From assembly GCA_021820445.1 (NCBI GenBank), contig JAKADN010000010.1, positions 1 through 39,666 of the forward strand: DNA of 39,666 nucleotides. Reading direction: 5' to 3'. This document shows, piece after piece, positions 15,805 to 23,714 of this stretch; positions within the stretch are counted from its first letter, which is position 1, and each line of letters starts with the position of its first letter. A program made the position numbers and the translations under genes. This DNA comes from Nitrospirota bacterium (GTDB lineage Bacteria > Nitrospirota > Leptospirillia > Leptospirillales > Leptospirillaceae). The notes under the pieces were generated by a model, which did no database searches, was not told the origin of the DNA, and worked only from the letters and a program-made list of their open reading frames with translations.

Positions 15805-16638
15805 TTAGAGAGTGGGTGAAGGTGACGGATCGAGCGCGAGCCACCGGGGCATGACCGTCTGGCGGTTCTTCGCCAGTCGGACCAGCCGCCCGGCAATGGC
15901 GTCGAGAAGATGGGGGTGATCGCCGAACGGAGGGGTGACCACTCCTCCGTGAGGGAGAGGATGCCGGCCCAGAAAGTCCTTCACGCCTCCCCGGATCCGC
16001 TCCATGAGAACCCCTTCGAAGAGGAAATAGGGCACGACGAGCAGCCTGTCAATCCCGGCAGGATCGAGGGACTCCATCAGTCCCCGGTACCGGGGTTCGG
16101 TCACCCCGATGAAGGAGTAAAGGAATTCTCTTCCCCGGCGGCGCTCCCAGAGACGTCGCCCCTGATAGTAGAGGGAGGCGTTCGCTCCGGGATCGAGGCT
16201 TCCCCGCCCCACGATCACGACCTGGTCCCGGATCGCCGGATCGGCCGGTGGCAGGAGTTCCAGCAGAACGGAAACGGGGGCCTGATCGATCCCGATCGCC
16301 CACTCCCGGACCACCGTCACATCGGGAAATTCCCGGGCCAGCTCCCCCATGAACCCCCAGACATCTCCTTTCGAGTGGCCTGCGTCGAAGAGAAGAAAAG
16401 GAAAAAGATGGATGGTGGCCTTTTTCTCCGCAAGCTCCCGCAACACCGAACGGACATCCGGTTCGGCGTGTTCGAGGAAGGCTTCCCGGACCGTCCATTC
16501 GGGGGGAAGTCTCGGCAAGAGCTTCCTCACCGTCTCCCGAAAATGGCGATTCCCTTCTTCCATGGGACTACCGTGGCCGATCAGGACCACGGCGGTCTCC
16601 CCGCCCTTGCGTCCTGAGGATCCTGTCATTTTTTCCAT
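15805..16638 (-). CDS. CbiX-type sirohydrochlorin chelatase-like protein
   Basis: Up to 277 residues. Class II chelatase fold with two related halves: LIGHGSPMEEGN and LFPFLLFDAGHSKGD in the first, VIVGRGSLDPGAN and LLVVPYFLFEGVLMERI in the second. Members insert cobalt, iron or nickel into tetrapyrroles. The second half keeps R instead of H in its GHGS-like motif, so probably only the first half has the metal-binding histidines. The start is uncertain. The promoter at 16645-16673 predicts a transcript beginning at or near the ATG at 16638, while an internal GTG at 16590 has a good GGGGAG ribosome site. It leads hemE and hemN, suggesting siroheme, heme or cobalamin work. Confidence 0.8.
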   Translation of the reverse strand: MEKMTGSSGRKGGETAVVLIGHGSPMEEGNRHFRETVRKLLPRLPPEWTVREAFLEHAEPDVRSVLRELAEKKATIHLFPFLLFDAGHSKGDVWGFMGELAREFPDVTVVREWAIGIDQAPVSVLLELLPPADPAIRDQVVIVGRGSLDPGANASLYYQGRRLWERRRGREFLYSFIGVTEPRYRGLMESLDPAGIDRLLVVPYFLFEGVLMERIRGGVKDFLGRHPLPHGGVVTPPFGDHPHLLDAIAGRLVRLAKNRQTVMPRWLALDPSPSPTL

Positions 16639-16644
16639 AGGAAA

Positions 16645-16673
16645 ATTATACGGCGTGTCGGGACAAGGGTCAA
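16645..16673 (-). promoter_or_regulatory. sigma70-type promoter of the chelatase-hemE-hemN unit
   Basis: TTGACC (16668-16673), 17 bases, then a perfect TATAAT (16645-16650) on the minus strand. The -10 box ends only six bases before the first ATG of the chelatase gene. The message is therefore either leaderless or translated from an internal start. Confidence 0.8.
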
Positions 16674-16743
16674 CGAAAGACGCGGCTTGCAGGGGAGTCC
16701 GGTCCGGGACTTTCCCCTTCCGGCCCGCGGCATCGAAGGACGA

Positions 16744-17508
16744 TCAGTCATCGGAAGAAGGGGGATGCCCTATCTTCCGGGCCAGGAAGAGGGCAGACAC
16801 CAGTCCTCCAAGAAAGAGGTCGGCTCCGGCTATTCCCCATTCCTTGAGAAAAAGCGCCACGGAGACATTGAACAGATAGACCGCCCCATAGAGGAAGACC
16901 GGAAGGATGAGGTCAAGAACCGGACTTGGCTGTTTTATTCGCGGTTTGAAAGGAAGCATTTTCCAGAGGGTCATAATGAAAAATCCGGTCACCGCCCACC
17001 CTGCGAAGTTCGAGAGCGTGACGCCAAAATAGCTCCCCCCGTCCGGGTAGTCGTAGATCTGTCCCAGAAACCACCGGCTTCCCCGGAGAGCGACGGGATC
17101 GATCACCATGTCGATCATGACGAAGAGCGCCACCGCCCCTGAGAGCACCTTCCAGAAATCTCGCCAGGGCAGGGAGAGAGCCTCCCCCAGGGTTCTGTGC
17201 CCATACATGGCGGCCAGACCCAGAGCCCCCACCGCAAGGAAGGCAAAGGAAAGAGAGTCCATCAGGGGGAGGATTCCGATCCAGACCTCTTTCGAGAGAG
17301 TGGTTGGAAGATAACGGTAATGGCCGAAGGGGAACCATCCTCCGGGACGGGCGGAGGACCATTCGCAGGAATACGCGATTCCGTAGGCGAGGAGAAAGCG
17401 GAAAAGGGCCCCCGAAAAACCCACGATACGAGCCAGGGTCCAGAACCCAACCCCCCAGAAGAAAAAGACATACCATCGAAACAGGAGGGTCGAGAGAAGA
17501 AGCGTCAT
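16744..17508 (-). CDS. CruF-like (DUF422) carotenoid hydratase-family membrane protein
   Basis: About 254 residues with roughly seven membrane helices. The pattern EWSS...FPFGHYRY, then MIDMVIDPVA and GSYFGVTLSNFAGW, matches the CruF/bisanhydrobacterioruberin-hydratase family, which adds water to the psi end of carotenoids. The start may be the ATG at 17508 or an in-frame TTG at 17535; neither has a strong ribosome site. It overlaps or abuts the small EamA-like gene and sits at the 3' end of a hopanoid gene run. No phytoene synthase or desaturase is in the window. The substrate here could be a carotenoid or another polyprenoid lipid. Confidence 0.72.
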   Translation of the reverse strand: MTLLLSTLLFRWYVFFFWGVGFWTLARIVGFSGALFRFLLAYGIAYSCEWSSARPGGWFPFGHYRYLPTTLSKEVWIGILPLMDSLSFAFLAVGALGLAAMYGHRTLGEALSLPWRDFWKVLSGAVALFVMIDMVIDPVALRGSRWFLGQIYDYPDGGSYFGVTLSNFAGWAVTGFFIMTLWKMLPFKPRIKQPSPVLDLILPVFLYGAVYLFNVSVALFLKEWGIAGADLFLGGLVSALFLARKIGHPPSSDD

Positions 17509-17512
17509 GGAG

Positions 17513-17884
17513 TCAGCTGGTTCCGGAACGCGCAATCAGAGCGACCCCGATCGTGATCAGGGAGATCCCCCCCCACCGGAGGAGAGGGACACGTTCCCGA
17601 AGAAAAAGGCGGGCAAGAAGGGCTGTGAGCACATACCCGAATCCGGTCATGGGAACGACAAGGCTCACCGGCAATTCCCGGAGAAGGCCCAGGAGAAGAA
17701 TATAGTAGAGGGCCTGGAGAAAGACCCCGAACAGGACCTGAGGATGGCGAAAGATCGCCCGGATCCTGCCCACACCTTCCTCGGCCCGCGTGGCCTTCAT
17801 TCCACGCGAGAGAAGGATGAATCCAAGGTCTTCGAGGAGCAGAGCCAGAAAAAAGAGAAGGAGCAACGAGCCATAGGAAAACAT
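17513..17884 (-). CDS. Small EamA/DMT-like transporter
   Basis: 123 residues and four hydrophobic helices with the C-terminal GFGYVLTALLARLFLRERV...GISLITIGVALI pattern of half-size drug/metabolite transporters, the size of SMR and ArnE/ArnF proteins. The ATG (17882-17884) overlaps the stop of the upstream hpnI in TGATG, so translation should be coupled; a longer frame runs into hpnI and is rejected. Half-size members act as dimers. In this setting it may flip or export a lipid-linked or glycosylated product, but no substrate can be read from the sequence. Confidence 0.75.
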   Translation of the reverse strand: MFSYGSLLLLFFLALLLEDLGFILLSRGMKATRAEEGVGRIRAIFRHPQVLFGVFLQALYYILLLGLLRELPVSLVVPMTGFGYVLTALLARLFLRERVPLLRWGGISLITIGVALIARSGTS

Positions 17885-19098
17885 CAATGCCGGGGAAGAC
17901 CCGAAAGGGATTCGCCGGGGGAAGCGGGAAGATCGAGGGGTTTCAGGGCCCCGCCGGGGAGAATCCGGTATCGGTGCCCACGCCACATGATACGCCGCCC
18001 GAAACTCCCGAAATAGGCGACTGTCGAGACGATTTCCCGCATGAGCCAGACACCGGCATCTCTGTGGGTCATCGGCCGGTCGAGAAACTGTCGGTTCAGA
18101 TAAGAGATCAGTGCGACATGGAGAACATAGAGACCGAGAGCCCCCATGGCGACAGCCGGATGAGCCGAGAGAATGCCCAGCACGATGGACAGGAGGACGA
18201 ATAGAAAGGGACGAAGAAAAAAGGAGAGCCCGTATCCGAGTGGCTTAAGGCTGGAATAGGTTCGCCCCCACCGGATTTCGTGGGAAAAAATCTCCGACAG
18301 GGGCTCGTCCCGAACCTGTGCATCGATCAGGGTCGGCGACAGCACGATTCGGTAACCCTTTTCGTGGATCAGCCGTCCGAGGTGATAGTCGTCCGCCAGA
18401 TAGTCCTTCATGACATCAAATCCCCCGATGGCGCGAATCGCCTCGCCACGAAAGAGCATTGTCGGACCGTAGAGATAGGTGAGCGGCATCAGGACATAGG
18501 CGACAAGCGCCTGGGGAATCATTTCGGTGTTCAGGAGCATGGCCGCCAGCCTTGAGGAGAATCCCCCCTCGGGAGTTCCCCGCTGAAGACAGGTGACAGC
18601 GCCGACATCGGGTTCGGAAAGGATGGGAAGGACAATCTCCCGCAGGTAATCCGGCCCGACCCGGATGTCGCTGTCGTTCAGAAGGATGAAGGGATCGGTC
18701 ACATCCCGGGCAACGGCCGCGACTTTGTTCATCTTTTTGTTCGCGCCCGAGCGCTCGGCCACGATGGCAAGGGAGACCTTTTCGGGATGGAGGGCTTCAA
18801 GCTCGCGGATCAAGGCAACGGCGGGATCATCGGGAGAATCTACGGTGAAGATGACCCGGAACTTCGGGTAGCGCTGGTTGATGAAGGAGATATAGTTTTC
18901 CCGGGCCCCATGATCGAGACCCCGGACGGGCTTGATCATCAGGACCGGAGGGAGGACCCCGTCGGGAATCCAGGCCTCTTTCCGGCTTCGAAGAAGCCGA
19001 TCCGCTCCATAGAGGGCAAGCCCATCAAAAAAAACGCCGGTGGCAGCGATAAAAAGGGATACACCACCGGCAATGGAGAGAATGCCGACGGAATTCAT
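17884..19098 (-). CDS. hpnI: hopanoid glycosyltransferase HpnI
   Basis: 404 residues, a family-21-like (ceramide glucosyltransferase-type) GT2 fold between an N-terminal membrane helix and C-terminal helices. Motifs seen: KPVRGLD, TVDSPDDPA, LLNDSDIRVG (metal-binding DxD), LADDYHLG and HEIRWGRT (ExxRW). HpnI attaches N-acetylglucosamine to bacteriohopanetetrol on the way to the cyclitol-ether hopanoid head group. It lies 16 bases after hpnJ, which makes the later ring change in that pathway. A deacetylase (hpnK) is not in the window. Confidence 0.88.
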   Translation of the reverse strand: MNSVGILSIAGGVSLFIAATGVFFDGLALYGADRLLRSRKEAWIPDGVLPPVLMIKPVRGLDHGARENYISFINQRYPKFRVIFTVDSPDDPAVALIRELEALHPEKVSLAIVAERSGANKKMNKVAAVARDVTDPFILLNDSDIRVGPDYLREIVLPILSEPDVGAVTCLQRGTPEGGFSSRLAAMLLNTEMIPQALVAYVLMPLTYLYGPTMLFRGEAIRAIGGFDVMKDYLADDYHLGRLIHEKGYRIVLSPTLIDAQVRDEPLSEIFSHEIRWGRTYSSLKPLGYGLSFFLRPFLFVLLSIVLGILSAHPAVAMGALGLYVLHVALISYLNRQFLDRPMTHRDAGVWLMREIVSTVAYFGSFGRRIMWRGHRYRILPGGALKPLDLPASPGESLSGLPRH

Positions 19099-19114
19099 CA
19101 GATGACGAACGAGC

Positions 19115-20557
19115 TCATATAGTCTGTTGGGCCTTTTCCGAGGCTCGCCGCTTGGCCATGAACCGGAAGAACTCCCGGGCCTCTCGGGCGGTCTTCTTGA
19201 GTTCGGTATAACTGAAAAGGGCCCGCCGCAAAACCTTCAGGACATAGCGCGGGCGGAAATAATATTGCCGATAAAATTTTGGAACAGCCATGAAGATTTC
19301 CCGGGACGTGATCTCGGGATAGGCGATGTTGACCGCCTGCAGGCCATCGTCCGACACCATCTCGGAGTCGACGAGGTAGCCGTTTTCCTTGGCATACTCG
19401 TAAAAATGGGTTCCGGGATAGGGGGACGCCAGAGAAACCTGGAGGGTTTCAATATTGAGGCGGCTGGCGAAGGCGATGGTTTCATCGATCGTCTTCGTGC
19501 TTTCACCGGGAAGGCCGACCATGAATGTCCCGTGGATGGTCATTCCCAACTGGTGCGCGTCCTGCGTGAACTTTTCCGCCTGCTCCACGCGGATGCCCTT
19601 CTTGACATTGTTCAGGATCTGCTGATTGCCTGACTCGTACCCGACAACCATGACCCGGCATCCAGAATCCTTCATGATGCGAAGGGTTTCAAAGTCCACA
19701 TTGGCTTTCGAATTGCACCCCCAGGACAGGTTGAAGGCCTTGAGGCCCCGGGCCAGCTCCCGCGTTCTGTCACGATATTCGGTCAGGGTGTCGTCATCGA
19801 AGAAGAGCTCCTTGATCCCCGGGAATGTCTTCTTGATATAGGCCACTTCCTCGAGGACGTTCTCGACGGAGCGGACGCGATAGACGTTTCCCGAAAAGGT
19901 CTGGGGCCAGAGACAGAAGGTGCATTTGCTCCCGCATCCCCTCCCCGTGTAGATCGAGATGTAGGGAAACTTCATCCAGGGAATTTCATAGTCGCTGATC
20001 TTGAGGTCCCTCGCATAGATCTTGGAGGCGAAGGGCAGGACGTCGAGATCCTCGATGACCGGACGGTCCGGATTCCCGATGATGGCTCCGTCCTTGCGAA
20101 AATGGATTCCGGCCACGTCCTCGAGTCGCGCACCGTTCGCGATCTCCGGAATGACGTAGTCGAACTCTTCCCTTACGACGAAGTCGATGACGGGATCGGC
20201 TTTGAGCGTCAGTTCAGGCAGGACGGAAGGATGGGGGCCGACAAATCCCACGAGCATGGAGGGATTGCGCTCCTTGAGACCGCGGGCGGTGGCGATATCG
20301 TTCTTGAGCGAGGGGGTGCTGGTATACAGAACGACCATATCGAAAGACTTCGCGAGGCCGAGCGTCTCCTCCCTCCCCATGTTCTGGGCGGGGGCATCCA
20401 CAACAAGCGAGTTTTCTAGCATTCCGGCCGGATAGGTCAGCCACGTGGGATACCAGAAAGAGCGCACCTCGCGGGTCGCCTGGTATCGCGCACCAGCCCC
20501 TCCATCGAAGTCGTCGAAAGAAGGGGGATTCAGGAAGAGTGTCCGTTTCGTCGCCAT
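19115..20557 (-). CDS. hpnJ: hopanoid radical SAM protein HpnJ
   Basis: 480 residues. An N-terminal B12-binding-like domain (to about 170) precedes a radical-SAM core with C208GSKC212TFC215, and a C-terminal helical tail follows. HpnJ is linked to contracting the hopanoid glucosamine head group to a cyclitol ether. AAGGA lies five bases before the ATG. It follows ispH by 82 bases and is followed directly by hpnI. The start MATKRTLFLNPPSFDDFDGGAG matches the family's usual beginning. Confidence 0.9.
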   Translation of the reverse strand: MATKRTLFLNPPSFDDFDGGAGARYQATREVRSFWYPTWLTYPAGMLENSLVVDAPAQNMGREETLGLAKSFDMVVLYTSTPSLKNDIATARGLKERNPSMLVGFVGPHPSVLPELTLKADPVIDFVVREEFDYVIPEIANGARLEDVAGIHFRKDGAIIGNPDRPVIEDLDVLPFASKIYARDLKISDYEIPWMKFPYISIYTGRGCGSKCTFCLWPQTFSGNVYRVRSVENVLEEVAYIKKTFPGIKELFFDDDTLTEYRDRTRELARGLKAFNLSWGCNSKANVDFETLRIMKDSGCRVMVVGYESGNQQILNNVKKGIRVEQAEKFTQDAHQLGMTIHGTFMVGLPGESTKTIDETIAFASRLNIETLQVSLASPYPGTHFYEYAKENGYLVDSEMVSDDGLQAVNIAYPEITSREIFMAVPKFYRQYYFRPRYVLKVLRRALFSYTELKKTAREAREFFRFMAKRRASEKAQQTI

Positions 20558-20639
20558 GGCGTCCTTTCAAGGCAAGAGCCGTCCGAACCGCTGTCGTCCG
20601 GCGTTATCCGATCAAACCAGGAGTTCCTTCTGTCAAACC

Positions 20640-21548
20640 TCAGTGAACCTCGATGAACTCTTCCTCGGCCGACTCGTTCCGAATGACCGAAGGAGAATAT
20701 CCTTTGCTGGAAGAAATTTCCTTGAGCTTCTGAATCACATCCTCGATCAGGTAGTCGGGAGTGGAGGCTCCGGCGGTCACGCCGACCCGCTCGCCACCCG
20801 AGAACCACCCGTCCTGGACCTCAGAGGCCTGATCAACAAGATAGGAAGCTTTGCAGAGGCCTCCGGCCACTTCCTGCAGACGACGGGAGTTGGCGGAACT
20901 CATTGAGCCGACCGTAATCATGACATCCATGTTGCCCGCGATGGCCAGTGCCGAAGTCTGACGCTTCTCAGTGGCGTCGCAGATCGTGTTGTGGACTTCG
21001 AGCTGGGGATATCGCTTGAGAAGAAGCTCGAGGATCTCGTCGAAATACTTGATCGACTGGGTCGTCTGGGAAACGAGCGCCACAGGACCGTCGGTCATGG
21101 GCAGTCCCGGGATCTCCTCCTTGCGGTGAAAAATATGGATATGGTCTTCCGCATGGCCCTGGACCCCCATCACCTCGTCGTGGCTCTTCTCGCCAAGGAG
21201 AAGGATGGTGTAGTTCTTGTCCGCCAGCGCCTTGACGATCCGGTGGATCTTGGAGACAAGGGGACAGGTGGTGTCCACCACGTCGAGGTTCCGGGACTTC
21301 GCCTCATGGATGACGCTCGGGGAGACCCCATGGGCGCTGATGATCAGCGTCCCCCCCTTCACCTCGGAAACATCGTCCACGGAATGAACGCCCCGGTTGG
21401 CCAGGTCGTTGACAACATGAGTATTGTGAACGATTTCGTGCAGAACGAAGATGGGGCCGGAGGATTCCTCCGCGGTCCGATGCGCCATCTTGATCGCCCT
21501 CTTCACACCCACGCACACTCCTGCGTATTCCGTCAGAAATATTTCCAT
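20640..21548 (-). CDS. ispH: 4-hydroxy-3-methylbut-2-enyl diphosphate reductase
   Basis: 302 residues from the ATG at 21546-21548; GGAGG lies six bases upstream, and an earlier ATG overlaps that site. IspH makes IPP and DMAPP in the last step of the MEP pathway using an iron-sulfur cluster. The three cluster cysteines are C12 (GVCVGVKRA), C95 (DTTCPLVSK) and C190 (NTICDATEKRQ). It sits between hpnA and hpnJ, placing C5 precursor supply inside a hopanoid operon. Confidence 0.96.
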   Translation of the reverse strand: MEIFLTEYAGVCVGVKRAIKMAHRTAEESSGPIFVLHEIVHNTHVVNDLANRGVHSVDDVSEVKGGTLIISAHGVSPSVIHEAKSRNLDVVDTTCPLVSKIHRIVKALADKNYTILLLGEKSHDEVMGVQGHAEDHIHIFHRKEEIPGLPMTDGPVALVSQTTQSIKYFDEILELLLKRYPQLEVHNTICDATEKRQTSALAIAGNMDVMITVGSMSSANSRRLQEVAGGLCKASYLVDQASEVQDGWFSGGERVGVTAGASTPDYLIEDVIQKLKEISSSKGYSPSVIRNESAEEEFIEVH

Positions 21549-21632
21549 TCGATCCTCCATATCATATTTTAATAAAGAGACAATGCATTAAGAAAAAAAG
21601 AGCACCGGAAGAACACTGCCGGCCCCAGAGAG

Positions 21633-22679
21633 TCAGGCAATGCGGCCAAGGAGCCTTTCGGACAGCACTCTGTCCAGATATCCGGAGGAGGCATAATAGC
21701 GAACGGCATCCCGGAAGGCCTCCTCCACCGGGGTCGTGACGAGTCCCAACTCGCGCACGGCCCTGCTTCCATCATAATACATGAGTTTTTTCGCCATGCG
21801 AACCCCCTCGAGGGGGATCATGGGTTCCCGTCCGGTCAGGCGGGAAAACCCCTCGGAGAGAAAGGCCAGCGGTAGAACGACTCCCCGGGGAACGACAACA
21901 CTGGGGGCCGGAATGCCGGTCACCGCCTCCAGCGTCCGGAAGACTTCGAGGAGCGTCATGTTCCGTCCGGCCAGGATGTATTTTTCGCCCCGTGCCCCAT
22001 GGCGCGCCGCCAGAAGATGGCCCATCGCCACATCCCTGACATGGACCACATTGAGTCCGGTATGGATGGAGGCCTTCATGCGCCCCTTGAGGTAGTCGAG
22101 AACAATGCGTCCTGTCGGGGTGGGTTTGATGTCCCGGCCACCGATCGGCGCCGACGGATTCACGACCACGAGGGAAAGTCGGTCCGCATAGCCAAGGGCG
22201 ACTTGTTCGGCCTCATACTTGGAAATTTTATACTCACCCACGAGGGACTGCCTATCGACAGCCATGGTTTCATCGATCGGAGTTCCGTCCATGCGTGCCC
22301 CGAGAGCGGCGACACTGCTGCAATAGACGACGCGCGACACACCGGCCCGGATCGCGGCCTCGAGAATGTTCCGGGTTCCCGTGACGTTGGAATGAAGAAT
22401 CTCCCCTCGCTTCGGGGACCAGAGGCGGTAATCCGCGGCCACATGGTAAAGGGTGGAGACACCCTCCAGGGCCCGATCGAGCGAGGGAGGATCGAGCAGG
22501 TCACCTTCGACCCAGGAGACCTCCCGGCTCTCCGGAGGCAGGTTCGAGGTCGCGGATCCCTTGCGTCGCAGACAACGGATGCTTTCCCCCTTTTCGACAA
22601 GAAGGGACGCCACCCAGGAGCCGACGAAACCCGTGGCACCCGTCACAAGCGAAATGGATCGGGAAGATGAAAGACTCAT
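21633..22679 (-). CDS. hpnA: hopanoid-associated sugar epimerase HpnA
   Basis: About 348 residues of an extended short-chain dehydrogenase: the NAD loop VTGATGFVGSWVA, YHVAADYRLW, the catalytic YKISK (YxxxK) and YCSSVAALG. HpnA is found in hopanoid loci and is thought to act on the sugar-derived side chain. The ATG at 22677-22679 is chosen because the frame upstream lacks family-like sequence; its ribosome site is weak. Downstream are a poor hairpin with a T-run, then ispH. Confidence 0.9.
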   Translation of the reverse strand: MSLSSSRSISLVTGATGFVGSWVASLLVEKGESIRCLRRKGSATSNLPPESREVSWVEGDLLDPPSLDRALEGVSTLYHVAADYRLWSPKRGEILHSNVTGTRNILEAAIRAGVSRVVYCSSVAALGARMDGTPIDETMAVDRQSLVGEYKISKYEAEQVALGYADRLSLVVVNPSAPIGGRDIKPTPTGRIVLDYLKGRMKASIHTGLNVVHVRDVAMGHLLAARHGARGEKYILAGRNMTLLEVFRTLEAVTGIPAPSVVVPRGVVLPLAFLSEGFSRLTGREPMIPLEGVRMAKKLMYYDGSRAVRELGLVTTPVEEAFRDAVRYYASSGYLDRVLSERLLGRIA

Positions 22680-23072
22680 GATCCAATCATGCCATGAACC
22701 TGACAGAATTGTCCATCGACCGTTCGACAAATCCCCGGGAAATCGGAGGCGCAATCCTGACGAAGAGAGCCCCCGGGGAATTGACAGGACGGAACGAAGC
22801 AAGGTCCAGGAACCACAGGAAGGCACCATGTCCGGCGGAATCCGGGAGGGGTACCAGACAAAACTCTTTGTCCTTTCTGAGACGCAACGTCTTGTTGACA
22901 GCTCCTGCCTCCGATGGCAGGATGTCAGTCATCGCAACCACGGAAGTGGCTCTGACACACCTCCGGAAAAGTTTAAACGAACTTCGGAGGATCGCCTCCC
23001 ATCGAACCGATTTCCGACAAGATCCTTCCCCCGGCTCCGGCCCATCGCTCTCGGGACGCTGGTTCCGGGAGG
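22680..23072. other. Intergenic region between divergent hpnA and lipoprotein genes
   Basis: 393 bases. A TTGACA (22895-22900), 17 bases, then CAGGAT (22918-22923) could be a weak promoter for the plus-strand lipoprotein gene. The spacer and -10 box hold a small inverted repeat, CCTGCC/GGCAGG (22904-22922). Open frames across it show no family-like sequence. Confidence 0.4.
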
Positions 23073-23714
23073 ATGCGCCTGCTCGTGTTTGCATGGCTGG
23101 CAACCCTTCTGCTCTCCTCCTGCCAGAGCGCGCCGGTCCCGATTTCCGACCAGACTGTTCTGGACAGGGCCCGAATCCGTCTTCCGGAAACGCTTCCCCC
23201 TGGGAGTCCGGAACATCCCCGGATGGTCCGGATCCTCCGGACGATGGGCTTCAAGTGGAACGATCCCCGGTTCACGCTCGGCCACTATCTTTACAGAAAA
23301 AATGAAGTCGCCTGGTTCGACAAAGACGGAGAGCTGCACGTCACCCGCTACACCGGACTTTTCAGGGAAACCGGATATCGTATCAGACGTTACGTGCCCT
23401 CCCCCTCCGGCGATCTCGAGCACCGCGGAGATGCTGTCCGGGGCGGGCTTCTGCGATGTCTTTTCAACCGCCCGGCCAGCGCCCTTCACTGGCACCGCCA
23501 AGTCAGCTCGGTGGATCTTCTCGCCGAAATGGGGGTGGGAGCCCCCATCGATCTCCTCATCCTTCCCGTATCCCTTCCCGTATGCCTTTTTTCGGACCGT
23601 CAGCCATCGACCTTTCTTCGTGCCGAGGGGAAACCCGACCGGTCGACGGTCCTCGAAGCCCGAAATCGATACCTCCGGGCGACTAAAAAGGGAATCCAAT
23701 TCCAACATAGGTGA
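23073..23714 (+). CDS. Putative lipoprotein of unknown function
   Basis: 213 residues. A lipoprotein signal MRLLVFAWLATLLLSSC with lipobox L-S-S-C17 is clear. The rest has no family I recognise; it includes an early Pro-rich part and a hydrophobic stretch near 155-170 (DLLILPVSLPVCLF). GGAGG directly abuts the ATG, so translation may instead use the GTG four codons later. Its end overlaps the end of the convergent barrel gene by 32 bases. Alone on the plus strand, it separates the two minus-strand hopanoid blocks. Confidence 0.6.
   Translation: MRLLVFAWLATLLLSSCQSAPVPISDQTVLDRARIRLPETLPPGSPEHPRMVRILRTMGFKWNDPRFTLGHYLYRKNEVAWFDKDGELHVTRYTGLFRETGYRIRRYVPSPSGDLEHRGDAVRGGLLRCLFNRPASALHWHRQVSSVDLLAEMGVGAPIDLLILPVSLPVCLFSDRQPSTFLRAEGKPDRSTVLEARNRYLRATKKGIQFQHR

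Noticed and set aside
21549-21632. Terminator between hpnA and ispH
   Set aside because: There is a T-run, but the preceding stem is only about four strong pairs, so I could not support it as a feature.
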